Below are positions 21,501 through 31,765 of a DNA stretch of 64,000 nucleotides, in pieces. Under the pieces are notes generated by a model. That model ran no database searches and had not been told where the DNA came from. It saw nothing but the letters and a program-made list of their open reading frames with translations. The DNA lies in the NCBI GenBank assembly GCA_947471745.1, contig CANJKZ010000723.1, positions 5,063,001 to 5,127,000 of the forward strand. The letters are read 5' to 3'. The stretch comes from Closterium sp. Naga37s-1. Lineage: Eukaryota > Streptophyta > Zygnematophyceae > Desmidiales > Closteriaceae. Position 1 is the first letter of the stretch, and each line of letters starts with the position of its first letter. Made by a program: the position numbers and the translations under genes.

Positions 21501-22014
21501 TTTGTTCCTCACCGCATTCTCTGATGCCTCTTATGCATCGGAACCAGATGACATGACAAGTGTTGGAGGCTTCATCTGCTGTGTTGGTGGAGGCCCAACT
21601 GCTTGGGAGAGCAAGAAGCAGGTTGATCAAGCATTGAGCTCGGTGGAGTCCGAGTACATGGCACTCTTCCGTGCCGTACAGGAGATTGTGTGGCAGCGGC
21701 ATTTGTTGGCTGAATTGGGGGAGGAGCAGCAAGGACCTACCCCACTGTACTATGACAGCCAGAGAACCATTGCTCTTGCTAAGAACCCTGTGTTGCACGG
21801 CCTCACAAAGCACATGAGGGTGAATTGGCACTGGACAAGGAGCATGGTGGCTGAGGGTGAAGTTGAGTTGCGCTACGTGAAGTCGACGGGGCAGCCGGCT
21901 GACATGATGACCAAGAGGCTGGTGGAGCAGCAGCATTGGAAGTGTTGAAAGCTGGCTAGGATGGCTCTGAACTGAGAGAGCAAGATCCTAAGGCCAACAA
22001 TCCGAGGGGGAGTT
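21501..22014 (+). pseudogene. Element J1, RNase H end only
   Basis: Begins abruptly with TTTGTTCCTCACCGCATTC, equivalent to 26025 in J2. It encodes LTAFSDASYASEPDDMTSVG, ESKKQVDQALSSVESEYMAL and HGLTKHMRVNWHW, ending at 21948. The polypurine tract CCGAGGGGGAGT precedes the LTR at 22015. Everything upstream (gag to RT) is missing, together with some element I sequence. The fragment and J2 are nearly identical, so this is a recent tandem that lost its front. Confidence 0.85.
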
Positions 22015-22845
22015 TGTTGGTGCAATCCTACGGTTTGCACTCGGCTTGTTGTCCGTGTGCGTGCATGCGTGTGTGCATGGAATGGTATGAGGGTATGGGA
22101 TAATATATCTTTCATGCTTATAATAGTGTGTGAATGTTGAGTCATGATGTCGAGTGTGTGTGTATAGTCAATAGCGAGTTATCACTAGTCGCGTGTTACG
22201 CGGTCATTTTGTGTGTCCCGCGCGGTTTCTATTTTTGTCGCTTGTGTGTCTTGCGCGGTTTCTATTTTGTCCTGTGTCGAACGTTCGGCGTGTCGCAGGT
22301 GTGTGCAGCAGACCCATCAAGAACTCAAGGATGGGTTTGTGATGAAGAGCCCGAGCCTTGGTGTCAAGCCTCAAGTGATTTTAAAGCTCGCCAAAAGGGT
22401 ACACCTCAAGATATTGAAGATAGTTACATTACTTTGTGTAGTGTAACATTTCGCTTGGTGTAGGCCCTAGTGAAGGGTAGTTTCGAGACCCTTCGTAGTT
22501 GGGGACAGTGTGGCACTACTCCACATCACTGTACCTCGGCTTTTGGGGTTTGTAGGAGCTGGGAGTCATTCCCAACTCGTAACTCTTCCTATTGTGTGTT
22601 CTAAGACTATAGTGGCTGCCATAGTGCCGTTCGTTCAAACTGACGCTGTGTCATCAATGCTTGTTAAAATCGTGCGATTTAAATTGCCTATTGTAGGCGA
22701 CATTGAGACGCTCCAGATCCAAGTAGAATCTGGTCATTTCAAGCAGTGACCAGAACGCTATGAACGTTTAAAGCCGCTGTGCATAAATCCGACTGTGCAC
22801 TCTATCTTTCGTTTTAGGCACATTGAGCCTACTGTGTCTATAACA
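22015..22845 (+). repeat. LTR of family J, shared by J1 and J2 (831 bp)
   Basis: TGTTGGTGCAATCC to TGTCTATAACA. It is the 3' LTR of the truncated J1 and the 5' LTR of J2. Inside, a CGCGGTTTCTATTTTGTC motif is duplicated within about 60 bases. Confidence 0.9.
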
Positions 22846-22847
22846 AG

Positions 22848-22860
22848 TGGTATCAAAGCC
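22848..22860 (+). other. Primer-binding site of element J2
   Basis: TGGTATCAAAGCC, two bases after the LTR end. It matches the tRNA-Met type with one change (A for G). Confidence 0.8.
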
Positions 22861-22879
22861 CCTTGGAGCAGTTTCGACA

Positions 22880-25800
22880 ATGGCTGGACCTGAGGAAAGG
22901 GGTGGCAGAAGTGCTGGTGGCAGTGGAGAAGCCCAAGCTCAAGGCCAACCCCGTGACTCAGCCATGGTGCCTGTGCAACCAAGTGTTGGCCCATCTAGGG
23001 ATGAGCCCAGAGTGTTTGGCCTTGACAAGTTCAAATGGTGACAACTTTGCTGAGTGGTCCTTCAGAATAGAAAACGTATTTGACCACTATGACCTGCTGG
23101 AGGTGATGGAAGGAACGGAGAAGCGTCCCGAGAACGACCCGAAGAAGAGCCCGTGGGTGCGGAAGAACGCACAAGGCTACCTCCTACTTGGGCAAGCGTT
23201 GGGGAGCAGCCAATTTGTCACATCAAGCCATTCCAGTGTGAACCAGAGAAGGGACCAAAGGCATGGGCTGCTCTTAAGAGTGTACACGCTCCTGCAACAG
23301 CTGCGGTAGCTGTGGTATTGGAACGGAAAATGGCGACACTACGAATTGAAGAGGATGAAGCGGTTCAAGAAGAGGTGCAGAAATTCTGCGACTTGTTGAG
23401 GAGCTGATTTGAACTACAGTGAGCTCCAGAAGAAGATCAAGTTGCTGGCCTTACTCCCAGAGTCATGGTCCTCGCTCATCATCAGCCTCAATCGAGATCT
23501 GCCCCGCCTCTCGCTCGAAGATGTGAAGCGAGCAATCCTTCAAGAGGATTTCCGCCGCCGTGAGTTGGCAAGTGCGGATGGCGCCGGGGCAGCAAGCATC
23601 GGCCGGGGGTACGGCCGTGGAAGAGGCAGAGGACGAGGGGGAGGCAGATTTGACAGCAACAACTTCAATAGAGGCCACGGGAGTGGCGGTTACGGCAACG
23701 ACGACAAGAGCTACGGACGCGGTCGCGGCCGATTTGACGGCGAGTGCCACTTTGGCCACAAGAGCGGACATATGTGGCGCGATTGCTACAAACTCCCTGA
23801 TGGTTGGACCCCTGCTCAAGGCCAAGAGGGCAGCGGAGCAGGATAAGGGAGAGGTAGAGGCCGTGGAGGCCGTGGCGGTCGCGGAAGTGGAGCTGCAAAC
23901 ATGAAGATCGAAGATAACGACAAGGACCCGAGCAGCGATCGGTACCCGGGTCAGTTCTACTTTGTGTCAACGCAAGCACCGGCTGCACCAGATAAGGATG
24001 AAGACTTTGAAGAGCCTGCAGCTGTGGGAAAGGTCACCCTACACCCCCTGGACTACTGGGTGATCGATAGTGGCGCTACCTATACCATGACACCTCGCGC
24101 GGACTTGCTCACCGAACTTGAACCGTCACCGGTGAAGCATGTCACATCGGCTTTGGGGCAGCGAGCAGAGGTGAAAGGCATGGGCAAGGCCATGTTCAAG
24201 GGTGCTGATGGGAAGATGGTGGGCCTTAAGAACTTGCTTTGGGTGCCCAGCCTTGCTGCGAACCTGATTTCCGTGCGGCGGTTTGCAAAGACCGGCATGG
24301 ACACGAACTCGAAGGGAGCCAAGACCTACACCGCGAGGCTTGGCGAGCGGATTCTTTGGGATCTTCATGAGGAGAGGGATGTCTACAACAAGATGTGGTA
24401 GATCCCTGTGGTCCCCATGCCTAAGGGACCACTTGATCCCTGTGATGCAAGTGGCAGCAAGCGTCAGCACCAAGGGTGAAGCGGTTGGTAGCGGCGATGG
24501 CGCGAACAGTCGCGTTAAGGAGAATGAGTCCAAGAAGTGGAATCTTGGAGGGACCAGCAAGCAGTGTGAACCTAAGGAGAGTGGTGCAGCAGCCAAAGAG
24601 TGGCAAAAGGGTGAGGAAAACCCCGAGGCAACAGCGGAGGAGGAGTACGGAGAGAGCATGTGGGGCGCTATTGCGAGCGTGGCATTTTCCAACCCGACTT
24701 CGGCTACGAGGGAATGTGATTGGCTCACCTTGCATCGGCGAATGGGGCATCTGGTCCTGCATATCTTGCAGCAGCTAGTGAAGAATGAGATGGTTGCTGG
24801 CATACGTGTGAAGGGGGAGCCCGATGAGGTGCTTGGCTGCCCGACGTGCATTCAAGCCAAGTTCACCCTGTTACCGTTCCCTAGTTCGGAGGCAACGGCA
24901 AAGGCACCACTTGATGAGGTGGTGATGGATGTGGTGGGCCCCCTGAAGCTTGGAGCTGCTAGAGCTGAATATTTCCTGGAGAGTGAGCTGAAAAGCATTG
25001 AGGAGAATGACACGTTTAATTGGTGGAGCTACCGGAGGGACGTAAGGCGATAACGTCCAAGTGGCTCTTCAAGATCAAGTCGGACGCCGAAGGCAAGATC
25101 GAGCACTACAAGTCTAGGCTTGTAGCCAAGGGGTACTAGCAGAAGGAGAAGGTGGACTTCAAGGAGCTGATTGCTCCTGTGGTGAAGCCAACGACGCTGC
25201 GGACCCTACTCGCGGGAGCCGCCATCAAAGGATGGGTGGTGAAGCAGATGGACATTGTAACGACATTCCTCAACGGCGTTCTAAAGGAAGAGAACTTCAT
25301 GGCGCAGCCAGAGGGGTTTGATGATGGAATTGGCAGAGTGTGGAAGCTGAAGAAGGCCCTCTATGGGCTGAAGCAGGCCCCTAGGCAATGGTACATGAAG
25401 CTGCGCGAAGTGTTGGAGGAGATCTGCTTCACTCCCTCAACGGCCGATCACTCCTTGTTCATGCTTGGCGAGGGGGAGCAGAGGAGCTTCATGGTGGTGT
25501 ACGTGGATGATATCCTCATCTTCTCACCCTACCTCTGACCTTGTGAAGGAGGTGATGCTGAAAATTCAAGACAAGTTCAAGTGCAAGTCCCTTGGTGACG
25601 TGAACTTCTACCTTGGGCTCCACATCGAGCATGGCGTGGAGAAGCGGTGCATGCGGGTGCACCAACGGAAATACCTGGAGGCCTTGGCTGCCAACTTTGG
25701 GCAGAGTGAAGGCCATGTGGCTACTTCCTTTCCCTCTGGGTTCAAGTGTGTGAAGGGACCAGAAGAGGAGAGCGTTGGTGAAGAGGAGAGGCGCCGTTTT

Positions 25801-26499
25801 CACTCGTTGGTGGGCAGCCTTATGTATGCGATGGCAAACACTCGGCTGGACGTGGCCTTTGCTATCGGGCAGCTGGCTAGGGTTCTGCAATGCCCTAATG
25901 AGGAGCAGGTAGCAGCTGGAATGAGGGTGGCCAAGTACCTTGGCCAAACACCGACCGTTGGGCTGCAATACTCGGCGGCGGCGCAAAGGCGCCAAAAGGG
26001 CGCGGATGGTGTTGAACCCAGGCGTTTGTTCCTCACCGCATTCTCTGATGCCTCTTATGCATCGGAACCAGAGGACATGACAAGTGTTGGAGGCTTCATC
26101 TGCTGTGTTGATGGAGGCCCAACTGCTTGGGAGAGCAAGAAGCAGGTTGATCAAGCATTGAGCTCGGTGGAGTCCGAGTACATGGCACTCTTCCGTGCCG
26201 TACAGGAGATTGTGTGGCAGCGGCGTTTGTTGGCTGAATTGGGGGAGGAGCAGCAAGGACCTACCCCACTCTACTGTGACAGCCAGAGAGCCATTGCTCT
26301 TGCTAAGAACCCTGTGTTGCACGGCCTCACCAAGCACATGAGGGTGAAGTGGCACTGGACAAGGAGCATGGTGGCCGAGGGTGAAGTTGAGTTGCGCTAC
26401 GTGAAGTCGACGGGGCAGCCGACTGACATGATGACCAAGAGGCTGGTGGAGCAGCAGCATTTGAAGTGTTGCAAGCTGGCTAGGATGGCTCTGAACTAA
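22880..26499 (+). pseudogene. Copia J2 gag-pol polyprotein, internally deleted
   Basis: ATG 22880 (MAGPEERGGRSAGG). The Gag part has FGLDKFKW, then NFAEWSFRIENVFDHYDLL (frame change at 23040), and LALLPESWSSLIISLN (23450). The zinc knuckle reads CHFGHKSGHMWRDC, lacking the second Cys. Protease: YWVIDSGATYTMTP (24058). Integrase keeps only its zinc region (LHRRMGH, GCPTCIQAKF, 24735-24870). Then ARAEYFLE joins directly to SELKSIEENDTF of RT near 24980, so the DDE core is gone. RT has QMDIVTTFLNGVL and VVYVDDILIF (25500), followed by a frameshift at 25535 and a TAG at 25137. RNase H (FSDASYASEPEDMTSVG) ends at 26499. Not functional on its own. Confidence 0.85.
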
Positions 26500-26538
26500 G
26501 AGAGCAAGATCCTAAGGCCAACAATCCGAGGGGGAGTT

Positions 26539-27355
26539 TGTTGGTGCAATCCTACGGTTTGCACTCGGCTTGTTGTCCGTGTGCGTGCATGCGTGTGTGC
26601 ATGGAATGGTATGAGGGTATGGGATAATATATCTTTCATGCTTATAATAGTGTGTGAATGTTGAGTCATGATGTCGAGTGTGTGTGTATAATCAATAGCG
26701 AGTTATCACTAGTCGTTTTGTGTGTCCCGCGCGGTTTCTATTTTTGTCGCTTGTGTGTCTCGCGCGGTTTCTATTTTGTCCTGTGTCGAACGTTCGGCGT
26801 GTCGCAGGTGTGTGCAGCAGACCCATCAAGAACTCAAGGATGGGTTTGTGATGAAGAGCCCGAGCCTTGGTGTCAAGCCTCAAGTGATTTTAAAGCACGC
26901 CAAAAGGGTACACCTCAAGATATTGAAGATAGTTACATTACTTTGTGTAGTGTAACATTTCGCTTGGTGTAGGCCCTAGTGAAGGATAGTTTCGAGACCC
27001 TTTGTGGTTGGGGACAGTGTGGCACTACTCCACATCACTGTACCTCGGCTTTTGGGGTTTGTAGGAGCTGGGAGTCATTCCCAACTTGTAACTCTTCCTA
27101 TCTTGTGTTCTAAGACTAGAGTGGCTACCATAGTACCGTTCGTTCAAACTGACGCTGTGTCGTCAATACTTGGTAAAATCGTGCGATCTAAATTGCCTTT
27201 TGTAGATGACGTAAAGACGCTCTAGATCCAAGTTGAATCAGGTCATTCCAATCTGTAACCATAACGGTATGAACGTTTAAAGTCGCTGTGTAGAAATCCG
27301 ACTGTGCACTCTATCTTTCGTTTTAGGCACATTGGAGCCTACTGTGTCTATAACA
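26539..27355 (+). repeat. 3' LTR of element J2 (817 bp)
   Basis: TGTTGGTGCAATCC to TGTCTATAACA. A polypurine tract CCGAGGGGGAGT lies just before it (26526-26537). Confidence 0.9.
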
Positions 27356-28877
27356 GTGCTGGCCTCAGCAGCTGTCCAGGTACCAGGTTTGTTGGTTTTT
27401 GTAGTCTTTGCACAAAATTAGAGCGAGTCACGGAGTCACCAGGGTTGTCTTGTACCTTCTGTGGAACGATGGATCTTCATCCTCCTTCCATCCCACAGGC
27501 ACAAATCGCTGATGCTCATGATTGGCTGATGCCAATCTTGCTCGTCCTCATCATACTGGCAATAGTGATCCTTTGTGAGGGGATTGTTACACCCTTCTTC
27601 AGGTTGACTGAGTCCATCGCGAGGTTCTTCTTCCTCATCTGGCTTAGCAGCGCGTGGGCGACGTCTTGTCGCCATGTTAGCGATCACGTTTCTGGGAGCT
27701 CCCGCTTGAGGTCCTTTTTTCTGCTGTTGCTGTTGGTGTTGTGCAGGAGGGCGTGAAGCTTGTTGCTAAGGCTGAAAATGACGAGCGTCTTGTCGGCCGA
27801 CCCAATTATTATGGTGAGAGGAGTTTGAGTGGCGATAGTTAGACCGGGACTTGCATCGGTCCGTTGAGTGTCTGAAGACTTAGATGATTTTGCAATAATG
27901 GCGCCGTGGCTGTCGTCGCTCTTCACGGTTGTTTGTGTAGAAGGCGAGGCACTCTCGACGTGGTGCGGAGCTTGTCCTGCTCGAATCCATGTCGTGCTGT
28001 TCAGTCAGCAGGGCGGCGCATAGTGCCGCTTCATAGATAATTCCTCGTTGTTGGGGCAGCGCTTTGCAGGGCTTCCACTCTGGCCCGAGTCCCTGGAGGA
28101 CGATGTTGACGAAGATCTCCTCAGAAATGGCGCTTGCATGTTTCGTGATTTGGTCACGAATGTTCTAACAGCGGTTGATATATGAGTTTGCTTTCTCCCC
28201 GTGCCCCATCTTGGTCTCCATGAGTTGCTGCAGAAGCCTGCTAGCGGCGACTGAATCCTTCGGCTGATATACCTCAATGAGGTGCTTCCAGGCTTCTAGT
28301 GCTGGAGCGGCGCTCTCTTTGTAGGAGCGAATGCTGAGTTGTTCCGCAAGCGTCATATTGCGTAGCAGCACACCGCCATGAGGGACTCGCTGTAGTACTG
28401 AGCCCTGGCGTCTTCGGTGTCTTCCACCGGTTTAGCGTAGGAGCCGTCGAAGTAGTGGTAGATCTGCGCTGTTTGTAGGAGGAGCTCAAGCTCGAAACTC
28501 CATGTATCGAAGTCCTTGCCATCAAATGCGGCAGCGGTCTTGATTTTTGAAACACTGAGAAAACATGCTTGCGCAAAATTGATAGCTTCATCACTTGGAC
28601 GGGGGGCAGTTGTTGTTGATTTGTCTGTGTCGAGAGAGAAGGTGTGCGCAGCAGTATCGCGGCTTTTCGCAGCCTGTTGTGCAGGTTGAACTGGTTGGGA
28701 GGATGCTCCTGCATCGCCTTTGCACAGTTCGTGTAGGTCTTTCTCCATAGTTGAGAGTCGCGAAAATAACTGCTCGAGTGCGGCAGTGCTGATCGTAGTT
28801 GTCGCCTCATTTGTCGCAGCCAGGCTGGTTTGCCCTTCGGCTATTAGATTCGCTTGGCCTCCGGATCCTCCGGCCAT
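27356..28877 (-). pseudogene. Element I gag and protease start, with frameshifts
   Basis: ATG 28877 (MAGGSGGQANLIAEGQ). UBN2-like Gag: AAAFDGKDFDTWSFELELLL and YHYFDGSYAKPVEDTEDA. After a frame change at 28360 it reads LAEQLSIRSYKESAAPALE and WKHLIEVYQPKDSVAAS. A stop follows the INRC codons at 28165. Further on are a Gln-rich stretch, an acidic PDEEEEPRDG segment (27640) and, at the very end, WYLDSC, TGA, GQH (27390-27356), the protease site with a stop in it. Element J begins at that point. The next expected residues are found only at 21500, with about 200 bases lost. Confidence 0.75.
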
Positions 28878-28971
28878 CTTGGTCTTGGAGCGTGTGCCGC
28901 TTGCCAGATCTTGATTCGGCGAATTTCACGGAAGTGAAGTTGCGAAGAATCCCTGAGTAGCTCTCATACCA

Positions 28972-29384
28972 TTTTACAATCCCATGTGGGACTTAGCGAA
29001 GGATCGCTCAGGGTTGATCGCAGAGTACTGTTGCAGCGGAAGTGTTGACCTCAGGTCAGAGTGAATGTAAATGACTGAGATTGATAATAGCATGCATACA
29101 TCGAGTTTATATAGGAAATGCAAAGTAATACGAAACGACCTATACTAGCCATGTACTCTGAGGGGCACATTCCCTTATTACAGCGAAGTTCAAACCGTGC
29201 GGCGCGGGAACCCGTTTCAAACATGTTCCCGCTCTTTTCAGTTCAAATGTTTCTGCTCGCATCGGTCTTGGTCAGACGGTTACCAGCGTCGCTTCGACTC
29301 TTCTGACTCCTTGACTTTGTACTCGGTAGAGTCGGCTCCTGAAGCATACAGGAATGCCTTCTCAAAGGATTTCATATCGTAACA
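28972..29384 (-). repeat. 5' LTR of element I (413 bp)
   Basis: TTTTACAATCCC (G to T at base 2 of the TG end) to CGTAACA. The primer site RC(TGGTATGAGAGC) is at 28960-28971. Confidence 0.9.
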
Positions 29385-29730
29385 TCACTTTCCCAACCCA
29401 TGCCATCAACCTCACCCAACTTGGCCACACTTGCCAACCTGGTTTGGCTTCTCCCAACCACTTGGCAACAACTACAGTAAAGATGACGAATATCCCCAAC
29501 CCCCAATGGTCTATACCCCATATAGAGTCACCCCACAAATTCCCTTAGTCGTCGCAACCAAATACCAAAAGCATACGAACTTCAACCGTTCGTAACCTTT
29601 TCGTTCGTGCTCCGATTGAAGCGATCTTTGGTTCATCGGAAAGCTTTGAGCAGAGGAGTCACTTCATATATCTGCTCAAGCAGAATAACATTCACACGCA
29701 CACACACACACACATACACACACACACACA
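29385..29730 (-). repeat. A-type LTR, right part (split by element I)
   Basis: Starts with the target duplication TCACT and continues the A-type LTR (CAACTTGGCCACACTTGCC). It stops in a CA run (29693-29731), after which the rest of the LTR is missing. Confidence 0.85.
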
Positions 29731-29731
29731 A
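29693..29731. repeat. CA microsatellite
   Basis: Near-continuous CA dinucleotides at the broken end of the A-type LTR. Elements A and E have only short CA tracts at this place, so it expanded here and may mark the breakpoint. Confidence 0.8.
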
Positions 29732-31260
29732 ACTTTCACTACTGTTTGTCGCCATACTTTACATCGAATTCTACTCGCGCTCGCGGCACTTGGATGCATG
29801 TTTTGTCAGATTGATGTGGCAAATGCATTTCTTTATGCACTCGTCTGCGCATTAACTTGTCGAGAAACCACGTGGTACCATGATCGACCCTTTGAAACGT
29901 TCGTAAGCTCACCACGTTTATGTGCGAGATAAATTAGGTTCCGCCTTTGTGGCAACAACCAATTCAAAAATGCCTCATATGAATCGGCTTTCATCAGTTG
30001 CCTCATGATCAAGGCATGTACCGCCTTGACCGCGAGAACGCATATTGTACATTGGCATGTTGGCTACTGTTCTGAGCTACTTTGAAGGGGAGCTGCAAAC
30101 TGATCTTATGCTTACGATTGTGACAACTGTACCCACTATTTTGTTCATATTGTCACTGTGACTTGAACAGCTATCCACCTGTCAATTGCCAAGAACCTCT
30201 TCAAGAGATTTCACATACCGACGACTACCGCGGCTTCTTCGTATCGTTCTTGATACAATCTGAACTGTTTTATAGGATTGTCTCAGGTTGATCCCATGGA
30301 GTGTAGCATCGGAAGATTGCTAGGTAATGTCGGGTACAGACTCTGTCAGAAGAAGGAGATTTGAATCTCGTCAGAAGTGTCTAATACAATGCGGTACAGG
30401 GGTTTATATAGGAATACAGTGGAATACGAAAGGTCCTAGCTAGCCATGTACTCTGAGGGGGTACATTCCCCTTAGGGCTAATCTAGATGCAGGATTGCAA
30501 CCATGCGGTTCGGTAACCGTACGCGGTCCGGTAACCGTTTGAACTTTTCCCGCGTTTTGCACTTCGAATTCTTCCTGCTTGTAACTGTCTCGATAACTGT
30601 CTTATCGCTTGGTCTTTCATCCTCACTGTAGTCATCTTCACGTTAAGGATTCGTTACTTAGGAATGTTCATTCAACTATTCCTTATCGTAATAGTTCTAA
30701 CTAGAGGGATAACGGTGGATCGATTTCTTCTGACGAGGTCTCTCGCTATCAGCAGCTATTGGGCTATTCTCTGTTCGCCACAGTTACCTGTCGTCCCAAT
30801 CTCTCCGATTCTGCTAGCCAACTCGCTCAGTTTGTGAAGCGATATGAAGGGGAGAACCTAAGGTAAGTAGAAGGTGCAATATCCTGCTTCAAATCGACTT
30901 CGATTGTCGGACTAACCTACCACAAGAACCGCAAGCTAAGCTAAAACTTTTTGGCTATGTTGATGCTGATCATGCGGGGGATACTACACACAAGTGCTCA
31001 CACACAGGATTTATATTCCGTCTTGAACCTATTGGAACCATCTCTCATGTGCACTATTTGAGTACATCACTACCTGCATAGAAACGAAAGGAGGACACAA
31101 TCTTCACGAGTTACTCAGTGAAGCAAAATTGGTTCAAGCTCCGTAGTTTCAACTCTTCTCCAACAGTTAGTCAGAAGTTCACATTGCTAGCAAGACTGGT
31201 TTTGCAAACATAACGAAACACCTCACTGCGATATTTCTTCATCAGATTTGTACAAGCGCA
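29731..31260 (+). pseudogene. Decayed plus-strand copia pol with an LTR inside
   Basis: Reads VCRHTLHRILLALAALGC, then FCQIDVANAFLYALVCAL (29800-29860), the copia RT N-part, followed by stops. After a diverged LTR (about 30283-30690) it resumes as YQQLLGYSLFATVTCRPNLS and DSASQLAQF (30750-30830), then RNase H KLFGYVDADHAGDTTHKCS and TGFIFRLEPIGT (30950-31045). The end is RNTSLRYFFIRFVQ (31213-31255). The protease, integrase and gag parts are not present. It is closest to the element I group by RNase H sequence (YVDADHA, CRPxLS, QLAQ). Many stops; no function. Confidence 0.7.
30283..30690 (-). repeat. Diverged I-type solo LTR (ends approximate)
   Basis: Shares GGTTTATATAGGAAT, GGAATACGAAA, TAGCCATGTACTCTGAGG and TACATTCCCCTTA with the element I LTRs in the same orientation, but much is diverged. 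It separates the two RT parts of the decayed copia. Confidence 0.5.
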
Positions 31261-31765
31261 GGCCGAATATGCAGAAGACATGTCCAGAACAAAGATCTAG
31301 CAAGCAGTGTACAAGCAACAGCATAGTAGACGCCAAGCCATACAACAACAACGTCAGCCCACATATAGTTGGCATTCCAAATTCTTCCATGCACCATCCA
31401 GCGTTGCTGTTGGCAATCAATCAAATCTTCCTACGTGCTCCCCACGTGCTTCTCCGTCAACAGCTTGGAGCGCTACCATTGGGACGGGAAGAACCTGGTG
31501 GTGAGGGAATTGCCAAGAGAGGAGGGCGACAGAAAGAGGAGCACGACGGAGAGAGGCAACAGAACAGTAGGGGAATGGAAATGAGTTTCAGTGCCCCCCA
31601 ACAAAGAAGAGATCATGGAAAGGACCAGCATGCCACATACACACTCCTCTACTCTCTGTGCGTCTACCAGCAGCTTCCCTTCCCACCTGCCATGCCCACA
31701 TGCGCCTTCCCATTCCCACTCTCTCCCCCCCCTCCCGCTTTCCTCTCGCCTCGCTTCACGCGCAC
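31261..31765. other. Interval without a recognisable gene
   Basis: Mixed sequence between the decayed copia and the first candidate host exon. Open frames on both strands are short and overlap. The likely 3' end of the minus-strand host gene would be here, but I see no clear polyadenylation signal. Confidence 0.3.

Larger units (their letters stand above)
22015..27355 (+). mobile_element. Copia element J2, integrase core deleted
   Basis: Two LTRs (22015-22845 and 26539-27355) that are nearly identical apart from a short deletion near 26700 in the right one, so it is young. Internal length is only about 3.7 kb because the integrase catalytic core is missing. It lies in element I on the opposite strand. 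Confidence 0.9.
19857..29384 (-). mobile_element. Copia-like element I with nested J elements
   Basis: LTRs at 19857-20267 and 28972-29384, primer site TGGTATGAGAGC (28960-28971), gag start at 28877, RNase H end at 20275. TCACT is duplicated on both sides (19852-19856, 29385-29389). It sits inside an A-type LTR. The interior is broken by J sequence from 21501 to 27355, and part of the protease region of I is lost at that break. Integrase and the front half of RT are absent. Confidence 0.85.

Noticed and set aside
22213-22446. 77-codon frame conserved in three J LTRs (also 15175-15396 and 26722-26955)
   Set aside because: The LTRs are young copies, so the conservation carries no selection signal. 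One copy has a 5' deletion and another an altered start. No domain is recognised.
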